64,000 nucleotides of DNA from Amyelois transitella (GCF_032362555.1 NC_083507.1:7071001-7135000), one strand, 5' to 3'. Shown: positions 12,301-25,065, counted from the first letter of the stretch. Numbers and translations are program-made. Notes: generated by a model not told the origin, from the letters alone.

Positions 12301-15300
12301 TGATGAACACACAGCCCAAGTATTAAGAAGCCTAGGTTCGTTTTAAATATGATGTCCCTCATAAATTTGTTACACACCTACATACGTCCTACGTACCAAC
12401 GTCCGAACCGATTCGTTGCGGATGACACGTGTCCGTGCTATCACTTTTTTTTGCGTGTGGCGTTAGACACGGATGTGTGCCATTTTGAAATCGATGCTAA
12501 CTCTTTCAATTAAGCTTTAAAGAATTTTTACCCAGAACCAAACTATCATCATTTTGCATGTATATTAAGCTCGTAGTTTTCGTTTCTGATTATTGTAAAA
12601 AAAATATTAAATAGGGGTAACCAACCTTTTTAAAAATTGAACAATAAATAAAAACATTTATTAATCAGACAACATGATCCAAAATGTTAGTTACAAGAGC
12701 TTATATTCTATGCACTAACATATATTCTTTATACTAACTATGTAAATACAATTAACTAACAAAAGAATGTTGTCACAATCTGTTGTCTGTGGATTAATTT
12801 TCAAATAACTGGACAGTCCCCACGATTGGCTATGGCATCCAAAACACTATTGCGGCTGACGGTGAGTTTTGTGAGTGTTCCTCCCAGTCTTGTGAATTCT
12901 GTTCTATAACATGTCATCGTCGCATTGTGTTTCAATCTCTGTGTCGGGAATGTACTGTCTTTTACGCCGCAATTCTTGAACAGTAAATAACCATAATATA
13001 AAGACAAAATTTAGCAAAGTGATATTTTTTACTGATGGTTTAGTCATTTATAGTTTTAGTCGTTAATACTTAATTTAAACAGTTGAAATTTGTTATGAGG
13101 AAAACCAAACAATGGTTATAGATCTAATTTAATACTTCATAATCAATCAAATCATTAGGAAATGCAAAAAAAAGTTAAAAAGGTTTAGCACAACTGCATT
13201 CAAAAAGGCACTTACCCTCCATTTCCCAGAAATACACTTATTTTGACACTTCTAATCACTTATATCTCTTTGCCTGACCGTTCACGTTAGATTTCGAATC
13301 CAAACTAAGAGTATTCAAGCTTTAAAATACGTCAAAAATGGACAAATACATTTATTCTTATCCGCATGGCTGGAAGACACGGATTCGTGTCATCTAATCA
13401 TATGGCGTTGGGCACAGTCAGACAGTTAATCAGTGTCACGTTATTTTTGTTCGACGCCACAGTTAAAAGTTAGCGAAATTAGACATCGCAACGAATCGGT
13501 TAATGGCCTTTGTGCTAGAAAGCCAGCAGTCACAATAAGATTCAAAGCCATCTGCTTAATAATGCAATTGAAATTTAAAAAGTGACAGCTTGCTAGTCTA
13601 TCGCTTATAAGAAGAAACTCAAGGTAATTTTTTTTTTAATGACACAATTTTCATGGAAATGGAAGTAGCTGCCACACAAGATTTATTTTCTTCACTCATC
13701 ATTAGACCTGCATTGATTTGCATTTGTTTTGTTATTGAATTGTTCTGCTTAGGGGGAAGCAAAGGGAAAATCTGACATTAAGTCTAAATTTCCTGTTTTC
13801 TTTTTTTAGTATCGCAAGATGATGCAACAAGTCGACACTTGATGAAACAACTGAAAAGGAAAATACAGGTGATTTTTATTTTGTTCCTTTATTCTATAAG
13901 ATTATAACCGAAAAAAAAACACCTATCTGGAGAGTCAAGAGTGCGCCATTTGACCAATACTGCTAAAAGCATTTGGGTTCAGTAATTGTTTTCTTTTGAC
14001 GTTTATAACGATTTTACTAACTTATATTTACATATATACGGTATGATTTTGTGTTGGCAACCGTAAAAATAAACTATTTCTCAGACACAGGGTACGCCCG
14101 GAAGGCCGAAGAAGAACAAGGAGACTACCGGCGAGTCTCCGCCGTCCACGTCGTACGGCGCGCCCCATCCGCCGCACAAGCTCGAGGAACTGGCTCCCGA
14201 ACCCGGCTACGCGTACCAGCCGCCGTACGTGCCCGTCTATGAGGTATGCTTTACGCTAGTTTTGTAGAAAAGTTTGAAATACGTTGACGATGTTGATATA
14301 GGAAGAATGTAAAGTGATCGTGACAACCGGGAAGTTTTTTTCTGTCCACAACCCAGGGAAAGAGGCGTGATTATATGTTGTTTCGATTAGCGTTGAAAAT
14401 TCCGAAAGAAACAAATCGTTTTTTACCGTTTTATTGGTTTGTTACATTGAAATATATCAGAATAAAACCTTGGGGAAAAACCGGTTTTATTGAGATTTTC
14501 GTCGTTTGTTTCGAAAAATAAGAAAAAAACGATTGGAAAACTATATGTATATTCTATGTATAATTACCAATTTTTAAAACAATGATGCATATTGTAAGGA
14601 AATCAATTCTTTTCCTATCGTATTTTTCCGTTTTATTAATAAAAAACATGAAATATTTCATTCTTATCTTTCTTGAAACTTTCGTAAAAAACTTGTATAA
14701 AAACGAGGGAATTTGAAAAAAACCGGAAAATTTCCCGCTTTTTTCAACCCTAGTTTCGATGATGTAATGTCGTTATGATAGTAAGCCAGCGTGTGCGTGC
14801 GATGCAGGTCCGCGCGCCGTACCCCGCGTACAGCGCGCCGCCGCGGGCGCACCCGGCGCCGGGCGGCGCCTACCACTTCGAGCCCTACGCGCCGCGCGAC
14901 CTGTCGCTGCCCGCCGAGCCGCACAACGTGCCCATCAACCTCAGCAGCGACGCGTCGCTGGACCTGCGGCGCCGCCCGCCCGACCCGCCGCCGCCGCGCC
15001 TGCCGCTGCCCGGCAAGAAGCTCATCCTGGAGACGTACCAGAGCGAGACGCAGGCGGCGCGGCCCGCGCCCGCGCCCGCGTACCTGCCCAAGAAGATGCG
15101 CGCCGCGGAGATCCTCGGCGGCAAGCTGGCGGCCGCGCGCCTCGCCGCGCACGACGCGCCCGCTCGTTCCGACGCCGCTTTTTTAGAGGATCCAAAAAAC
15201 TTAACGAGCCGGTCCACGAGCACCGCCGCGGCGCTGGCCCGGGAGCAACAGGAGGCGGCGAGTCCCACGCGGGCGGCGGACGCCCCGACTAGAGCGCGGC

Positions 15301-17450
15301 GCCGGCCCGAGCCCGAGCCCGACGCCTGCCTCGGCCTCAACATCAAGACGCCCGTCATCTGCGAGGAGAAGCACTCCGAGATACTCAACAGGGAGCGCGT
15401 CATCAGCATCTGCAACATCGACAAGCACGACCTCGACGACTACCTCAACGAGGGCAACAGCCAGGAGCACGAAGAGGAGCTGCTGCGCTACTTCAACCAG
15501 CGCGACGCGGACGCCGACCCCGACGCAGTCACACAGGACGCGGCCGCTTTTTTAGGGACGGGCCAGGACCCACTGGACGAACATAGTCAGGGTAAAAACG
15601 AAAAAATATCGCAGCTCCGGGAACTGTTGGCCAAAAACTTGAAAAACCAAAGTGGGTCCGCCAATGTTGTAGCCTCTAATTCGCAGCCCGATCAGGAACC
15701 CCACAATTCACAAGAAACCTCTCACGAACAACTTCTTAAACCTGTACCACCTAGCGAGGGAGCGTTCAAACCCCTTGTAGGCGGTACGTCTGCGGATGTT
15801 TCAAGCGGTCCAATATTGCCAAACCAAATGGTCACTATGAACGGAAACAAAAATGGCAATATGCACCCGATAGAAAATGGCGCCCCTATGCCATATGTAA
15901 ATGAGAATGCGCCTAAACAAAATGTTGCAAATATTTCTAGTGCCCAGAATTACAACGGTCATTCTAATACGGAACCTCAAAGTCCGACGACTAGAACTCA
16001 GCAATATGAATTTGTTCCCATATCCGATGGGTGCCATTCTCCTGGACGCTTTCATTCTAAATCGCCATTAGGGTTCGGGCAGCGAGGTAATAGTCCCATA
16101 AAAGTTAATAAACAAATAGTTATGGGTGGTTCATTACAAACATCTCCGATATCGCATAGTACAGCGGCGAGTCCTTTTGTGAGTCCTAGAAATACTCCCG
16201 TGCCGCGATCGCGTCACTGCTCGCGACCAATCCCCAAGCCAGGAAGGAAAGGAAGACGAAATCCGCCGTCGTTAGGCATGACCGACGGTAAGCATTTTGC
16301 TATGCCAAACGAACAGAAATTCATGTGCAAGACTACACAAGACATCGCGCGGCAAATAAGTGTACCGAACAAGTACTGTCAGCCGATGTCTGCGCCGCCT
16401 TCTCCCAACATTTTAACTTCCCAATACAAGCCGCAAATGTTTGGAGTCCCAAATGGCAATGGCCATCACAACTTAAATTTCTTGCCAAGTACACCATTTA
16501 GAGAGCACATGAATGGTGATTTGACTCAACCGCTGTCTGCTGATCCCTTGTCGAGCGAAGTGAGTCAATTTTTCCCCGAAACGCCGCTTCAATATCGGCC
16601 AGGCCTAGATACTTCGTTCCGGTCGCAGTCAGTGCCGCTGAAGCCCGGCATGAACAACATAGGACTCCTCAGCTACAACAACACGCCCGTAGGCTCGGTC
16701 CCACCGACTCCAGTGCCCAATGAGTTTTGCGATTTTGGTAACCTCACCGAAACTTGTGATATATCTAAAGCCTGCCTCAATCCCGAAACCCTAGATAAAA
16801 TTTATAACGCCATAGACAGTAGCAACGACGTACTTAATTCTAACTCTACGGCGAGCTTACTAAATTCTAATGACCACATGAGAAACGGTTGTGATCCGTT
16901 GCCAGACCAACAAATTCTTTCAGACGAGCAACTGAGCTCGCTCATACCTAACGACGAGCTCCTCGACAGAAACAGTCAGTTCAATCAGTCCTTCAACAAC
17001 AACTCTGCGCCTGATAACGTGGAAGATTTCCTGAAACGAACGAATAGCCTGGAATTCGATCTGAGCGAATTAGAAACCGATAAGAATAAGTACTACACGT
17101 CCCGATCAGTGCCTAGCACGCCGTTACCTTACAAACGGACTGCGCCGAACTTGCACATAGACCCTCGTCGCTCGCGGGAGTTGTTCCCCGCGGAGAGCTA
17201 CCCGGCGATGTCGAATGGGATCTCGTCGAAGTCCGTGCCGTCGACGCCGCAGCTGGCTGACGAGCGCAACGTGTTCAGCTACAGCAACCGCGACTTTCTC
17301 ATAAACGGCAACTCCGTGTGTGGCTCCAATCAGATGCACGGCATCGTGGTGGACAACGACCAGGAGTTGACCTCTCCGCCTTATGATATGCTGCAAGGAG
17401 ATATCTTGGAACCTCTGACGCTGGCCGACCTCGACAATGTCGATCTCTAG
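6305..17450 (+). CDS. Rfx7: RFX-family winged-helix transcription factor, RFX7/RFX5 type
   Basis: Ten exons join in phase: 6305-6591, 7662-7808, 8053-8148, 8821-8937, 11029-11104, 11510-11573, 11784-11891, 13810-13868, 14085-14243 and 14808-17450, giving 1251 residues. Exons 2-5 encode the RFX dimer-flanking segment and the DNA-binding domain (about residues 146-230), with TVTWIQTHLEVDPDVSLPKQ, DFGKVMKQVYP and RRLGTRGNSRYCY. Directly after it, PQLPDL (231-236) fits the PxLPxL motif that ankyrin proteins RFXANK and ANKRA2 bind. Exon 9 carries an AT-hook-like GRPKKNK. The huge last exon is low-complexity, with repeated SVPSTP/SVPPTP motifs and an acidic C-terminus. The donor after exon 7 (GTAATT) is weak, although phase fits and the next exon reads SQDDATSRHLMKQLKRKIQ. 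Length is close to vertebrate RFX7, which is far longer than RFX5. It should act in the nucleus on X-box DNA. Confidence 0.9.
7600..7661 (+). repeat. Tandem duplication covering a splice acceptor
   Basis: A segment of about 30 bp with the core TGATCATTTGCATTTAATAA occurs twice in tandem before RFX exon 2. Each copy ends in a TTGTAG acceptor-like site (TTTGTAGC near 7628 and TTGTAG at 7661). Phase fixes the second site as the coding acceptor. Confidence 0.7.
8664..8728. repeat. Perfect 26-bp snap-back palindrome
   Basis: Arms 8664-8689 and 8703-8728 are perfect reverse complements with a 13-nt loop. It lies in RFX intron 3, about 90 bp before the exon 4 acceptor. A transcript in either direction would form a strong hairpin. 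Confidence 0.92.
9331..9387. repeat. Perfect 27-bp snap-back palindrome with 3-nt loop
   Basis: Arms 9331-9357 and 9361-9387 are perfect reverse complements separated by ATA. The pairing extends outward (GTTGGC with GCCAAC) after one mismatch. It lies in RFX intron 4. Confidence 0.92.
11135..11402 (+). repeat. (TATG)n-tailed short interspersed element, about 265 bp
   Basis: The copy begins CGTGTGGTTCCCGGCACC, contains GGATGTCGTAAAAAGCGACTA and CTGAACGTGGCC, and ends in a run of TATGTTTG/TATG. Near-identical elements occur at 20167, 52299 and in part elsewhere in this window. I do not see a tRNA-type A/B box, so SINE status is open. Confidence 0.8.
11935..12050 (-). mobile_element. Terminal fragment resembling a pogo/Tigger-type DNA transposon
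   Basis: Read on the minus strand from about 12048, the sequence begins CAGTAGAAACCCGATTAACC and continues with repeated GATTATC/CCGGAT units. This resembles terminal repeats of pogo-like mariner elements, which insert at TA; TA lies next to the end. No transposase is visible, so this is a short relic just downstream of RFX exon 7. Confidence 0.45.
12406..13501. mobile_element. Candidate non-autonomous DNA element with 15-bp inverted ends
   Basis: AACCGATTCGTTGCG at 12406-12420 is repeated exactly in reverse complement at 13487-13501. The termini also share the theme of CATC and GTGTC motifs internally. No coding capacity or convincing target duplication is seen. It lies in RFX intron 7. Confidence 0.5.
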
Positions 17451-18214
17451 TTAGCCGTTGGTATCGACTTTTGTATATATAGATTAATGTTGATTAAGAT
17501 TATTTTTTGTATAAATACTGAGATATTGGCTGTTTTTGCAGAGTATAATGGTATTTTTGTATACCTTCAGTGAAGGTTAACGTTATTCTGTGCATGCCTT
17601 ATTTTAAATATGGATTGCACACTCCCAAAATTTGAGTCAATATACTATTATATATTGTGATATATATGAAAAAGCATGTAAAATTATTAGAGTAAGCTGC
17701 AGCAAGCTCTAAACTTATTCCAGTTTCTTCATTTTGATTTGACTGCATAATATATGTATGATTAATAATAGTAATAGTAACTATTATATCATTTACATAT
17801 ATTTACTTCACATAGTGTCCGTTTATCATTTTAACGTATCGACATTTTTGTAAATTCTAAGTATGTTAATATGGTACTTCTAAAAAAATAAGTGTCTGTC
17901 ACTTTCAGGTGAACAGAAGTGAAATCGAACATAAGCTATAAGCTATTGTTTATGATTTTATCGCAAGGTAGCATTTGTAGTTACATGGCACCTTGGCTGG
18001 AACCAAATGTCAATATCCGATAATACAATGCTACACGAATGATGCAGAAATAGGCTATAGCTATTCTGAAAAATATGAAATTCTTATAGTAAGCACATAT
18101 TACTTTTAAATCTTCCATTTACACAAACTGTTAAAATGCACATCTTACTGTCTTGCAAATATAGATTTAAAGTTTTTTACAATTGTGTGGTTACATTTTG
18201 TAAATAAATATATA

Positions 18215-18410
18215 AAATAAAACCAGCCAAGTACGAGTCGGACTCGCGCACGAAGGGTTCCGTACCATCATATATATCATCATCACATATAAAAAAACAG
18301 CTTTCTAATTATCACAGTTTATAAGATACAGCCTGGTGACAGGTTTAGTAATAGGGTCCTGTTTTTACCTTTTAGGTACCTAACCATAAAAACGAGTGAC
18401 AGGCTAAACT
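18215..18410 (+). repeat. Fragment of a widespread lepidopteran interspersed repeat
   Basis: The text around AAGTACGAGTCGGACTCGCG and GAAGGGTTCCGTACCAT is a hallmark of a repeat common in insect genomes. The distal part (AGATACAGCCTGGTGACAGG, then GGGTCCTGTTTTTACC) is shared in inverted orientation with about 3040-3150 in botv. No open frame remains. Confidence 0.6.
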
Positions 18411-20166
18411 TTTTAACAGTGAAAGTAGCATTAACTGCTTTTATATAATCGCATATTTCTTCGCGGATTTTTTTTTTATTTCACTATTATAAAAGTAGTA
18501 AATGTGTACGTGCCTCATGACAATATACCGCTCATAATCACAAAAACATCGAATTTTGATAAATATTGAATTAATTATTTAATACGAGACAATCACATTA
18601 GAGTACATTGACAACGCAAAAGGTACCAGCAACTGCGTATATGTAGATATGTAGTGTATCCAGACCAATGCAGCGTGCCAAGCGCGCTTTGTAAATTAGA
18701 ATTGATTTCGTAAGAAAAATATATATGAATAGAAATATTATAGTTTGTGAAAATGAATTTATTGTAAGTTAGCACAAAGATTAATATATTTTATTATCAC
18801 ATAGGAGTTTTACTGATATACTAAATTTAAATAGTCGCATCGAATGCGAAGTGAAACTGAATTTTCCATTGAGCTTATAGGAGACAATCCAATTCAGTGT
18901 TTGTTGTTGAAAAATATGGGGACCGGCCTAAACATGTTAAAAAAAGAACATTTCACCAGATTAAAATCAATCGGAAATAATTTAAGATACCTATGTTTGT
19001 ACAGAGTTGAGAATGTACTTTTTGCCTAAAGTACTATTTTGATGAAATGTAGTAAGATACTTCGTAAGCATGCATTGATATATTATTTATAATAGCATAC
19101 ATATCGGAATATTCCGAAAGCGAACTTTACAAGTGCATGCCTTCTCATTTCAATAGTATTCCTGAAACACGCTTTGTAGCGTTGGCCGGCCCCTATTATA
19201 GTGGTCCAAAATGATATTATATTAGTTAACGGATTTCTTACAGCATCCACATTTACCAGTCGCTTTAATCACAGCGCCTTGTTGGAAAAGCGTTTTGAAC
19301 GTTTCATTAAATTGTTATTTGCGGCCTAAACAATAATTTCAATTTCTAACATATTGCTAACTTGTTATTATGATAATCGTCTTCTTTATATTTGCGACAA
19401 AACGCCGAAGAATTAGAATGCCGCTAAAAATTTGCGTTTTATACTTTAATAATTGCCGTGAATCAAAAAGAGTGCTTAACATTAACTGTGTTTTCTAAGA
19501 TTATTTTCGTATTTAGAAATTCAATATTGCACGTTTTGTCGATAAACGATATCCATATTTCCTGGAACAGTGCCTATTATGGATTATATAAAGCTTAGTA
19601 GTTGGTTTGTAAACCCTAGTACAAATAACACTAATTCGACAGGGATATACCTAATCTATAGATAAGTGAAACCGAAGACTGTAAAAGTTTGTAGATATTT
19701 TCATTACAAACTTTATTTGACAATCACGATCTAACATGGGTATTAATAACGGTACAACCTTGGCGGTGAGAATCATTATTCCAATTTGGTAAAACTTGTC
19801 AAAAGGAACTAGTACCTACCTATTATAATTTGTACAATCTAACTCTAAGGCACGTTTGATGTAATGTTAGGTGATTGTGACTTGTAAATATGATAAATAA
19901 AGTTTTATTCCTCTATTGGATTTTATCCGAAATAATAACAGATAAAAACATTGTTGTATCACAAAATATACCGTAGATTCATAAACTAGATATTAACAGA
20001 AATAGAATTACGTGTTACGAATTGGACATTGTTTAGGCAACTAAAGACCTTTCACTTTAATATTTAATATCTTTTAAGATACCAGGGTAGTCATCTAGTG
20101 TGATAAATTTAACAATTATTCGATTTATTATTTTCATGCAATAATTTAGATTTGTTGGTTGAATGA

Positions 20167-20430
20167 CCGTGTGGTGCCTGGCACCAATAGAAAAAATAAT
20201 AGGACCACTCCACCCTTTTCACATTGGTGTTGTAAGCGGCGACTAAGGGATAGGCTTATTATAAACGTGGGATTCTTTTAGGCGATGGGTTGGTAACCTT
20301 GTCACTGTTTGAATCTCATTTGTACCATTAAGCCATGCAGCTGAACGGGAACTATCAGTCTTTTCGGGACTGTTGGCTCTGTCTACCCCGCAAAGGATAT
20401 AGACGTAACTACATGTATGTATGTATGACA
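20167..20430 (+). repeat. (TATG)n-tailed short interspersed element
   Basis: Same family as 11135-11402: CGTGTGGTGCCTGGCACC head, CGACTAAGGGATAGGCTT middle, CTGTCTACCCCGCAAAGGAT near the end, and a TATGTATGTATG tail. It lies in the presumed RFX 3' flank. Confidence 0.8.
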
Positions 20431-21093
20431 TGATGTTAATGTAAATAACATATAATTTTTTTGTGTAATTTTCTTGTAACTTGTATATTTTATCGAATGA
20501 ATGGTAATTAAATGTCATTAATTAATTGATACAGTGGATACTAGGTATATTCCATTATTCACATTCTCAGTTATAATAACAAATAATATATCATACAATT
20601 ACAATAATTTGTAGGATTGTTAAAGCCATGAATTGTGTTTTCAAAAATATAATGTAGACAATTAAAAAGATCACAATTAATTATTATAAAGAAGCAGATA
20701 AATAGCTGAATTTTTACAGTCATGCGATGGAGACTTTCTTTCTAAAAATAAAATATGTATGTACATTAACATTAGACATAGTACATGACATTGTTTATTT
20801 TTACTATAACTATGTTGTTCTGTTAATTATTGTTTTACTTCAATTTTTTATAGACATGTATGATAACTAGTTTTAATTTGTATATGTTTATATTTTAAGG
20901 AAAAATATCCATGTTGTTGATTAGTCTTTTATGGATGTTGATTTACACCATTTGCTATACAGTGATAATAAATGGTACCATAGTATATAGAATTACTTTT
21001 ATTTATCAATTAAAATATGTTTTCTTTTCACAGTAGGTATAAAATAAAAATACTTCAGATATTTATAATAAATGCAGTCTTTAGCATGCATAC

Positions 21094-22893
21094 TTATTTT
21101 ATAGTGTCCATGTTATGTTTGCCAAAACTCTCACAAAACCAATCTGGAAGTATGGGATCATCATCATTATTGTAAGTTCCTGTAACACGCACTGGATTCC
21201 CAGGCCTCCATTCCAATATCAGAGTTATCATGGGTAATGATTGTAGGTCATTTAAACTGTTTTCACCATATTTATGTTTTATTTCCCTTGCCAAACATCG
21301 CTTGACATAGGTGAAGAAATCATTCAAGAAGTTGAAGCAAACATTTGGCCTCCAAAATCTCTGAAAACAGGATTTTAAATTATCTTTAAAACATATGAGT
21401 GTAGACATGATCAATCTTGCATAGAAACACACTAATAATGAAACAGTTAAGGAAACTAACAGTTTCTTAGAGTTTAAATCAATTAACTTTAAATAGCTAA
21501 CAAAGCCTTAGACATACCTCTGACATTTTCACAAGGTCTCTAAGTTGAAAAGTTTTCAATTCATCTACAATACCTTCATCATCCCTATATCCACACAATA
21601 TTGTGTCAATGCCAGCAAGAAATGATTGGCACCACCATTTCTTTGTTTTGAATCTCCTAAAATGTAAGAAATGTTGTGAGAGTAAGGTTCCTGTTTCAGT
21701 ATGGCTACACTGCAAAATTTAAAAGATAAGGTACTTTTTAAATGGTGCAATTCTGTACAAATCATTATACAGTTTATCATGTCATTAAAAACATATTATG
21801 TATAAAAACAGGGTAAGGGTATTTGTTAATACCTAAAGCTGGTCTCTTGTCTTGAAAATTGTATATGCTTGCTTGTTTTTAATTCAATAAATGGTGCATT
21901 AGACAAATAATTAATAACTACATCTGTGCTTGCTTCCAGTGAAGGGGGTGTTCCCAGGTGTGACACATCACAATTTATGCCATCCATTTCAGCTCCATAT
22001 ATGATAGTATGACCATTTAATTTCGTTGTGAACACTAATGAAAACTCCTCATTTTCATTGACAGGTTTATCAGGATTGGGATCTAAGTGAGGTTTGTCTG
22101 GTGAGGTAAGAATTAAAACATTAAAAATATAGTAGCAGATAAATTATGTTTCACATAAAAGATGTTTCTATTGTGAAATGTGAACAATGACAGCTACAAA
22201 TACAATATTAACTGGTAATAAGCCTTTACATTTGAGAAAAATAAGTTTTCCTTAATTTCTGCCAGCTGGCAATCGTTTTATATTTGTGACATTAAATGAA
22301 GAAATAACAACAGATTGCAAAATGCTTATTGTTTTCAAAATCTCTTTATAATTAAGACTTACGTCTATTATAAGACAAAATCATTATAAATATAGATAAG
22401 ACTAACCTGATAAAAGAAACTGTTCAAATTTATATCCCCATGATGAACATTTCTTTTCATGTTCTGTCATATTCTGTTTTCTTTGTATGCTTTCTTTTGT
22501 GTCTCTTGCACAGAGATATATATTTCCTTTGTGAAGTAATACTACAATTCTCCAAGGATCTTTATTCTCATATGGTGTAAGAGCCACAGAAGTCATAAGA
22601 CCACGGTAACAAAAAAAAATTGCTTCTTTCAGACTTGTTTCAGGAGGTAATTGAAGCTTTTTTTCATTTTCCAATAGAAAACGAAGTAATTCTGTTATTT
22701 TTACATCCAAGTCCGGTGGCCGGTGTATACATTTATCAAGATGCAAATTTAAATCAAATTGCACTCTCTTATCACGAATTGATTTGGCAAACTTTAAATT
22801 TTCCAAACCTATATAACCTATTACTTTTGGTCGACCAAAATGTGGAAACGACTTAGCATATATACTAGCGTCGGTGTAAAGTTCCGGCTGCAT
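21094..22893 (-). CDS. DXO: Decapping and exoribonuclease protein, DXO/Rai1 family
   Basis: Four exons join in phase: 22407-22893, 21833-22097, 21518-21656 and 21094-21360, giving 385 residues, the normal family length. The family active-site motifs appear in order: a conserved Arg in CYRGLMT, GYKFEQF, the acidic pair in GAEMDG, the ELK of FIELKTSK, then KKWWCQSFLAG and the GYRDDEG loop. DXO/Rai1 enzymes remove incomplete, NAD or triphosphorylated 5' ends from RNA and degrade the body 5' to 3'. All metal and catalytic motifs are intact, so the enzyme is predicted to be active. A Met follows directly on an in-frame noncoding lead, and I see no upstream exon. The gene is convergent with the RFX gene. 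Confidence 0.93.
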
Positions 22894-23112
22894 ATTTGTT
22901 TGAAGTACTAACTATATTGTTGTGTTATAACCTTATGTAGCTAAATAACCTAGTGTTTACTTTTTACTGATCTTAACAAATAAAAAATACCTATGTGGTA
23001 CCTTGGGTATGTACCTACCTACCGTCACAAACTAAACAAAGAGAATAACTAAATAGAGATACTATCTACCATAACCTTCCCAAAATATAAATTATCATAT
23101 TGTCAATATAAT

Positions 23113-23195
23113 TGGGATCGTGGAAAGTAGTCTCTACCTAACCTACCCTTCCGGGAAAGAGTATGTATGTGTCCGTATGTAAATATGTATCAAAT
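23113..23195 (+). mobile_element. 3' tail of a (TATG)n-tailed LINE
   Basis: GGGATCGTGGAAAGTAGTCTCT followed by CCTTCCGGGAAAGAG and TATG repeats matches the 3' end of the longer LINE at 59.5-61.7 kb. It is an isolated tail. Confidence 0.65.
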
Positions 23196-23489
23196 TGGTT
23201 GGCCGGCTGTCATGCCGATTCAGACCGATCTGACACTGACACATGATAAGTCGACAATTTTTTCTTCCTTCAAATTTAAAGGAGTACCATCTCTAATATA
23301 CTAAATAATTACCTGTGATTATATAATCATTAATGCGTGGCCCAACTGCGGGCGCCCATATTTGCGAAATCTATTGAATGTAATCTCTGGTCACGCACAA
23401 TATACATTTCCAAAACCGCACACAAGCAAGAAACTGACACACTGTAAATCAACTTACACAAAGTCTATAGTAAGTCTGTAATAACTTAG

Positions 23490-24960
23490 TTTTTAAAGGT
23501 CTCTTTCACATCTCTGCGTGTTCCCAGTTGCACCCTCCACAGAATTGATTCGAGGCACGGGGTCCCCCTTCTGACTTTACTCTCTCCACTTGGTCCAGTT
23601 TACGGCGTCCTGGGATTTCAGTCCATTGACTCGCATATCATCTTTCGGAGCGCCCCTTCTACCTGGGCCTGGCGGTAGCGGCCTGGCCAGACGTCTGCAC
23701 CCCAAATAGTCTGCCGTTTTCCGCAAAACATGGCCGTACCAGCATAGGCGATTCTCCTTAATTTTGTCTACTATGTCACGGACATGAAGGTTTCCGCGGA
23801 TATGGGAGTTCCTCACGCGGTCCTTCATGCATGATACTCCACACATCTAGCGCAGCATGTTCATTTCCGTGACACAAAGGTTTTGCTTGTGCCGCTCCAG
23901 CACAAGCCACATCTTGTTGCCATATAACAGGACAGGCCCAATGATAGATTTATAGACCTGCCCTTTAAGCATTTTACTTTACAACTGGCATTTTGGGGTC
24001 ATAGACAACACCCGCCACCTCACGCCACTTTGCGCAGGCCGCTGTTATGCGTTGACGTCACAATCGGAATCTGTACTCCGAGTACAGATTTCGTTTGCCC
24101 GTCATACCAGTTTCCCCATGTCCGAATCCGCCATTGCGATATCATCAGCATACAGCCATGGGGCACATTTGTCACCTGCAGCTGAGACAAGCCCTTGGAA
24201 CTTTAACACGTCAAGCCTCCACCGCTTGATTAAGCGACGGCAGCTCTCAGATGGCTTCTCAGGAGCGTTAACCCGCATATCCAAAGAGACGGTGCTGTTT
24301 AATGATACTCTCGCCAAGTATTATTTTGCAGTTGGCTACTTTACGGATTTGGTTCCGAATGGTCAAAAGTAATCCGAGTACGTCCGATTTGGGTCGCATC
24401 TCGCGCCTCTCTTATAGGTAATAAAGTAAAGAACGTAGTTAAGTGGTTAAGTAACCAAAGTAGTTTTTAAAGAACGTTTTCACGACGGCCAGGTCAGCAG
24501 CCACACACGTTGAAAGAATGTCCTCCCCCTCCGCGTTTCGGGTATTGTACCCGTAGCCTCAATGAATACGCTCGAACGCTTCACCCACGTGACCGTTAAG
24601 ATCGCCACCCAAAACTATTGCCTTATTACATTAGGATATTACGCAGCACTTCTCCGATTCGACACCTGAACCTCGCTTTTCGTGTCGCTAGACTGTGGCG
24701 CGTAAGCACTTATTAGATGGGTAATAACGCCTTCAATGAGCACCTGCACGACCATTAGCCGATCACTGAAACGCTTCACTTCAAAGACGCTATCCTGAAG
24801 CCCCTCGGAGAGCACTAACTGCCACGCAATTCTCGCCACCAGGCGCCCCGGTACACCGGATTGGGAATGGCTACTAGCTTAACTACAGATCACGGCCAAC
24901 CTCGCTTCGTTAGCCGTGCCCGCTCTTGGCACGCTAGCCTTTTTACACAGGAGCCGGGCG
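23490..24960 (-). mobile_element. Decayed LINE (non-LTR retrotransposon)
   Basis: Three conserved pieces lie in order on the minus strand. First, an endonuclease-like piece near 24640-24840 (HLISAYAPQ). Second, a reverse transcriptase core near 24100-24320 with the catalytic LYADDIAMAD. Third, a C-terminal part at 23577-23985 with GPVLLYGNKMW, then MNMLR, a stop where Trp is expected, MCGVSCMKDRVRNSHIRG and RLCWYGHVLRK. The gaps between pieces are much shorter than in an intact element, and frames are broken, so it is internally deleted and inactive. Confidence 0.8.
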
Positions 24961-25065
24961 ATTTTTAGGGGGTTTTGACTTAGGTTTAGGGATAAATGTT
25001 TTTGAGAGTTGTAGCACTGATTTTAAATTAATATCTGTGTACAACCCTTAACCCTTGTAGGTAAC

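Larger units (their letters stand above)
17451..21093. other. RFX 3' UTR and convergent intergenic stretch
   Basis: This AT-rich stretch has no coding region I can support. AATAAA signals on the plus strand occur near 18204 and 19897, so the RFX transcript may have a 3' UTR of roughly 0.7-2.5 kb. A TTTATT at 20998 is a candidate polyadenylation signal for the convergent DXO gene. It contains a LINE-type repeat near 18215 and a short interspersed element at 20167. Confidence 0.5.

Noticed and set aside
14664-15470. Long minus-strand frames of 89-179 codons over the RFX7 last exon
   Set aside because: They are Arg/Ala-rich shadows of a very GC-rich coding exon. The plus-strand frame continues the RFX7 protein in phase.
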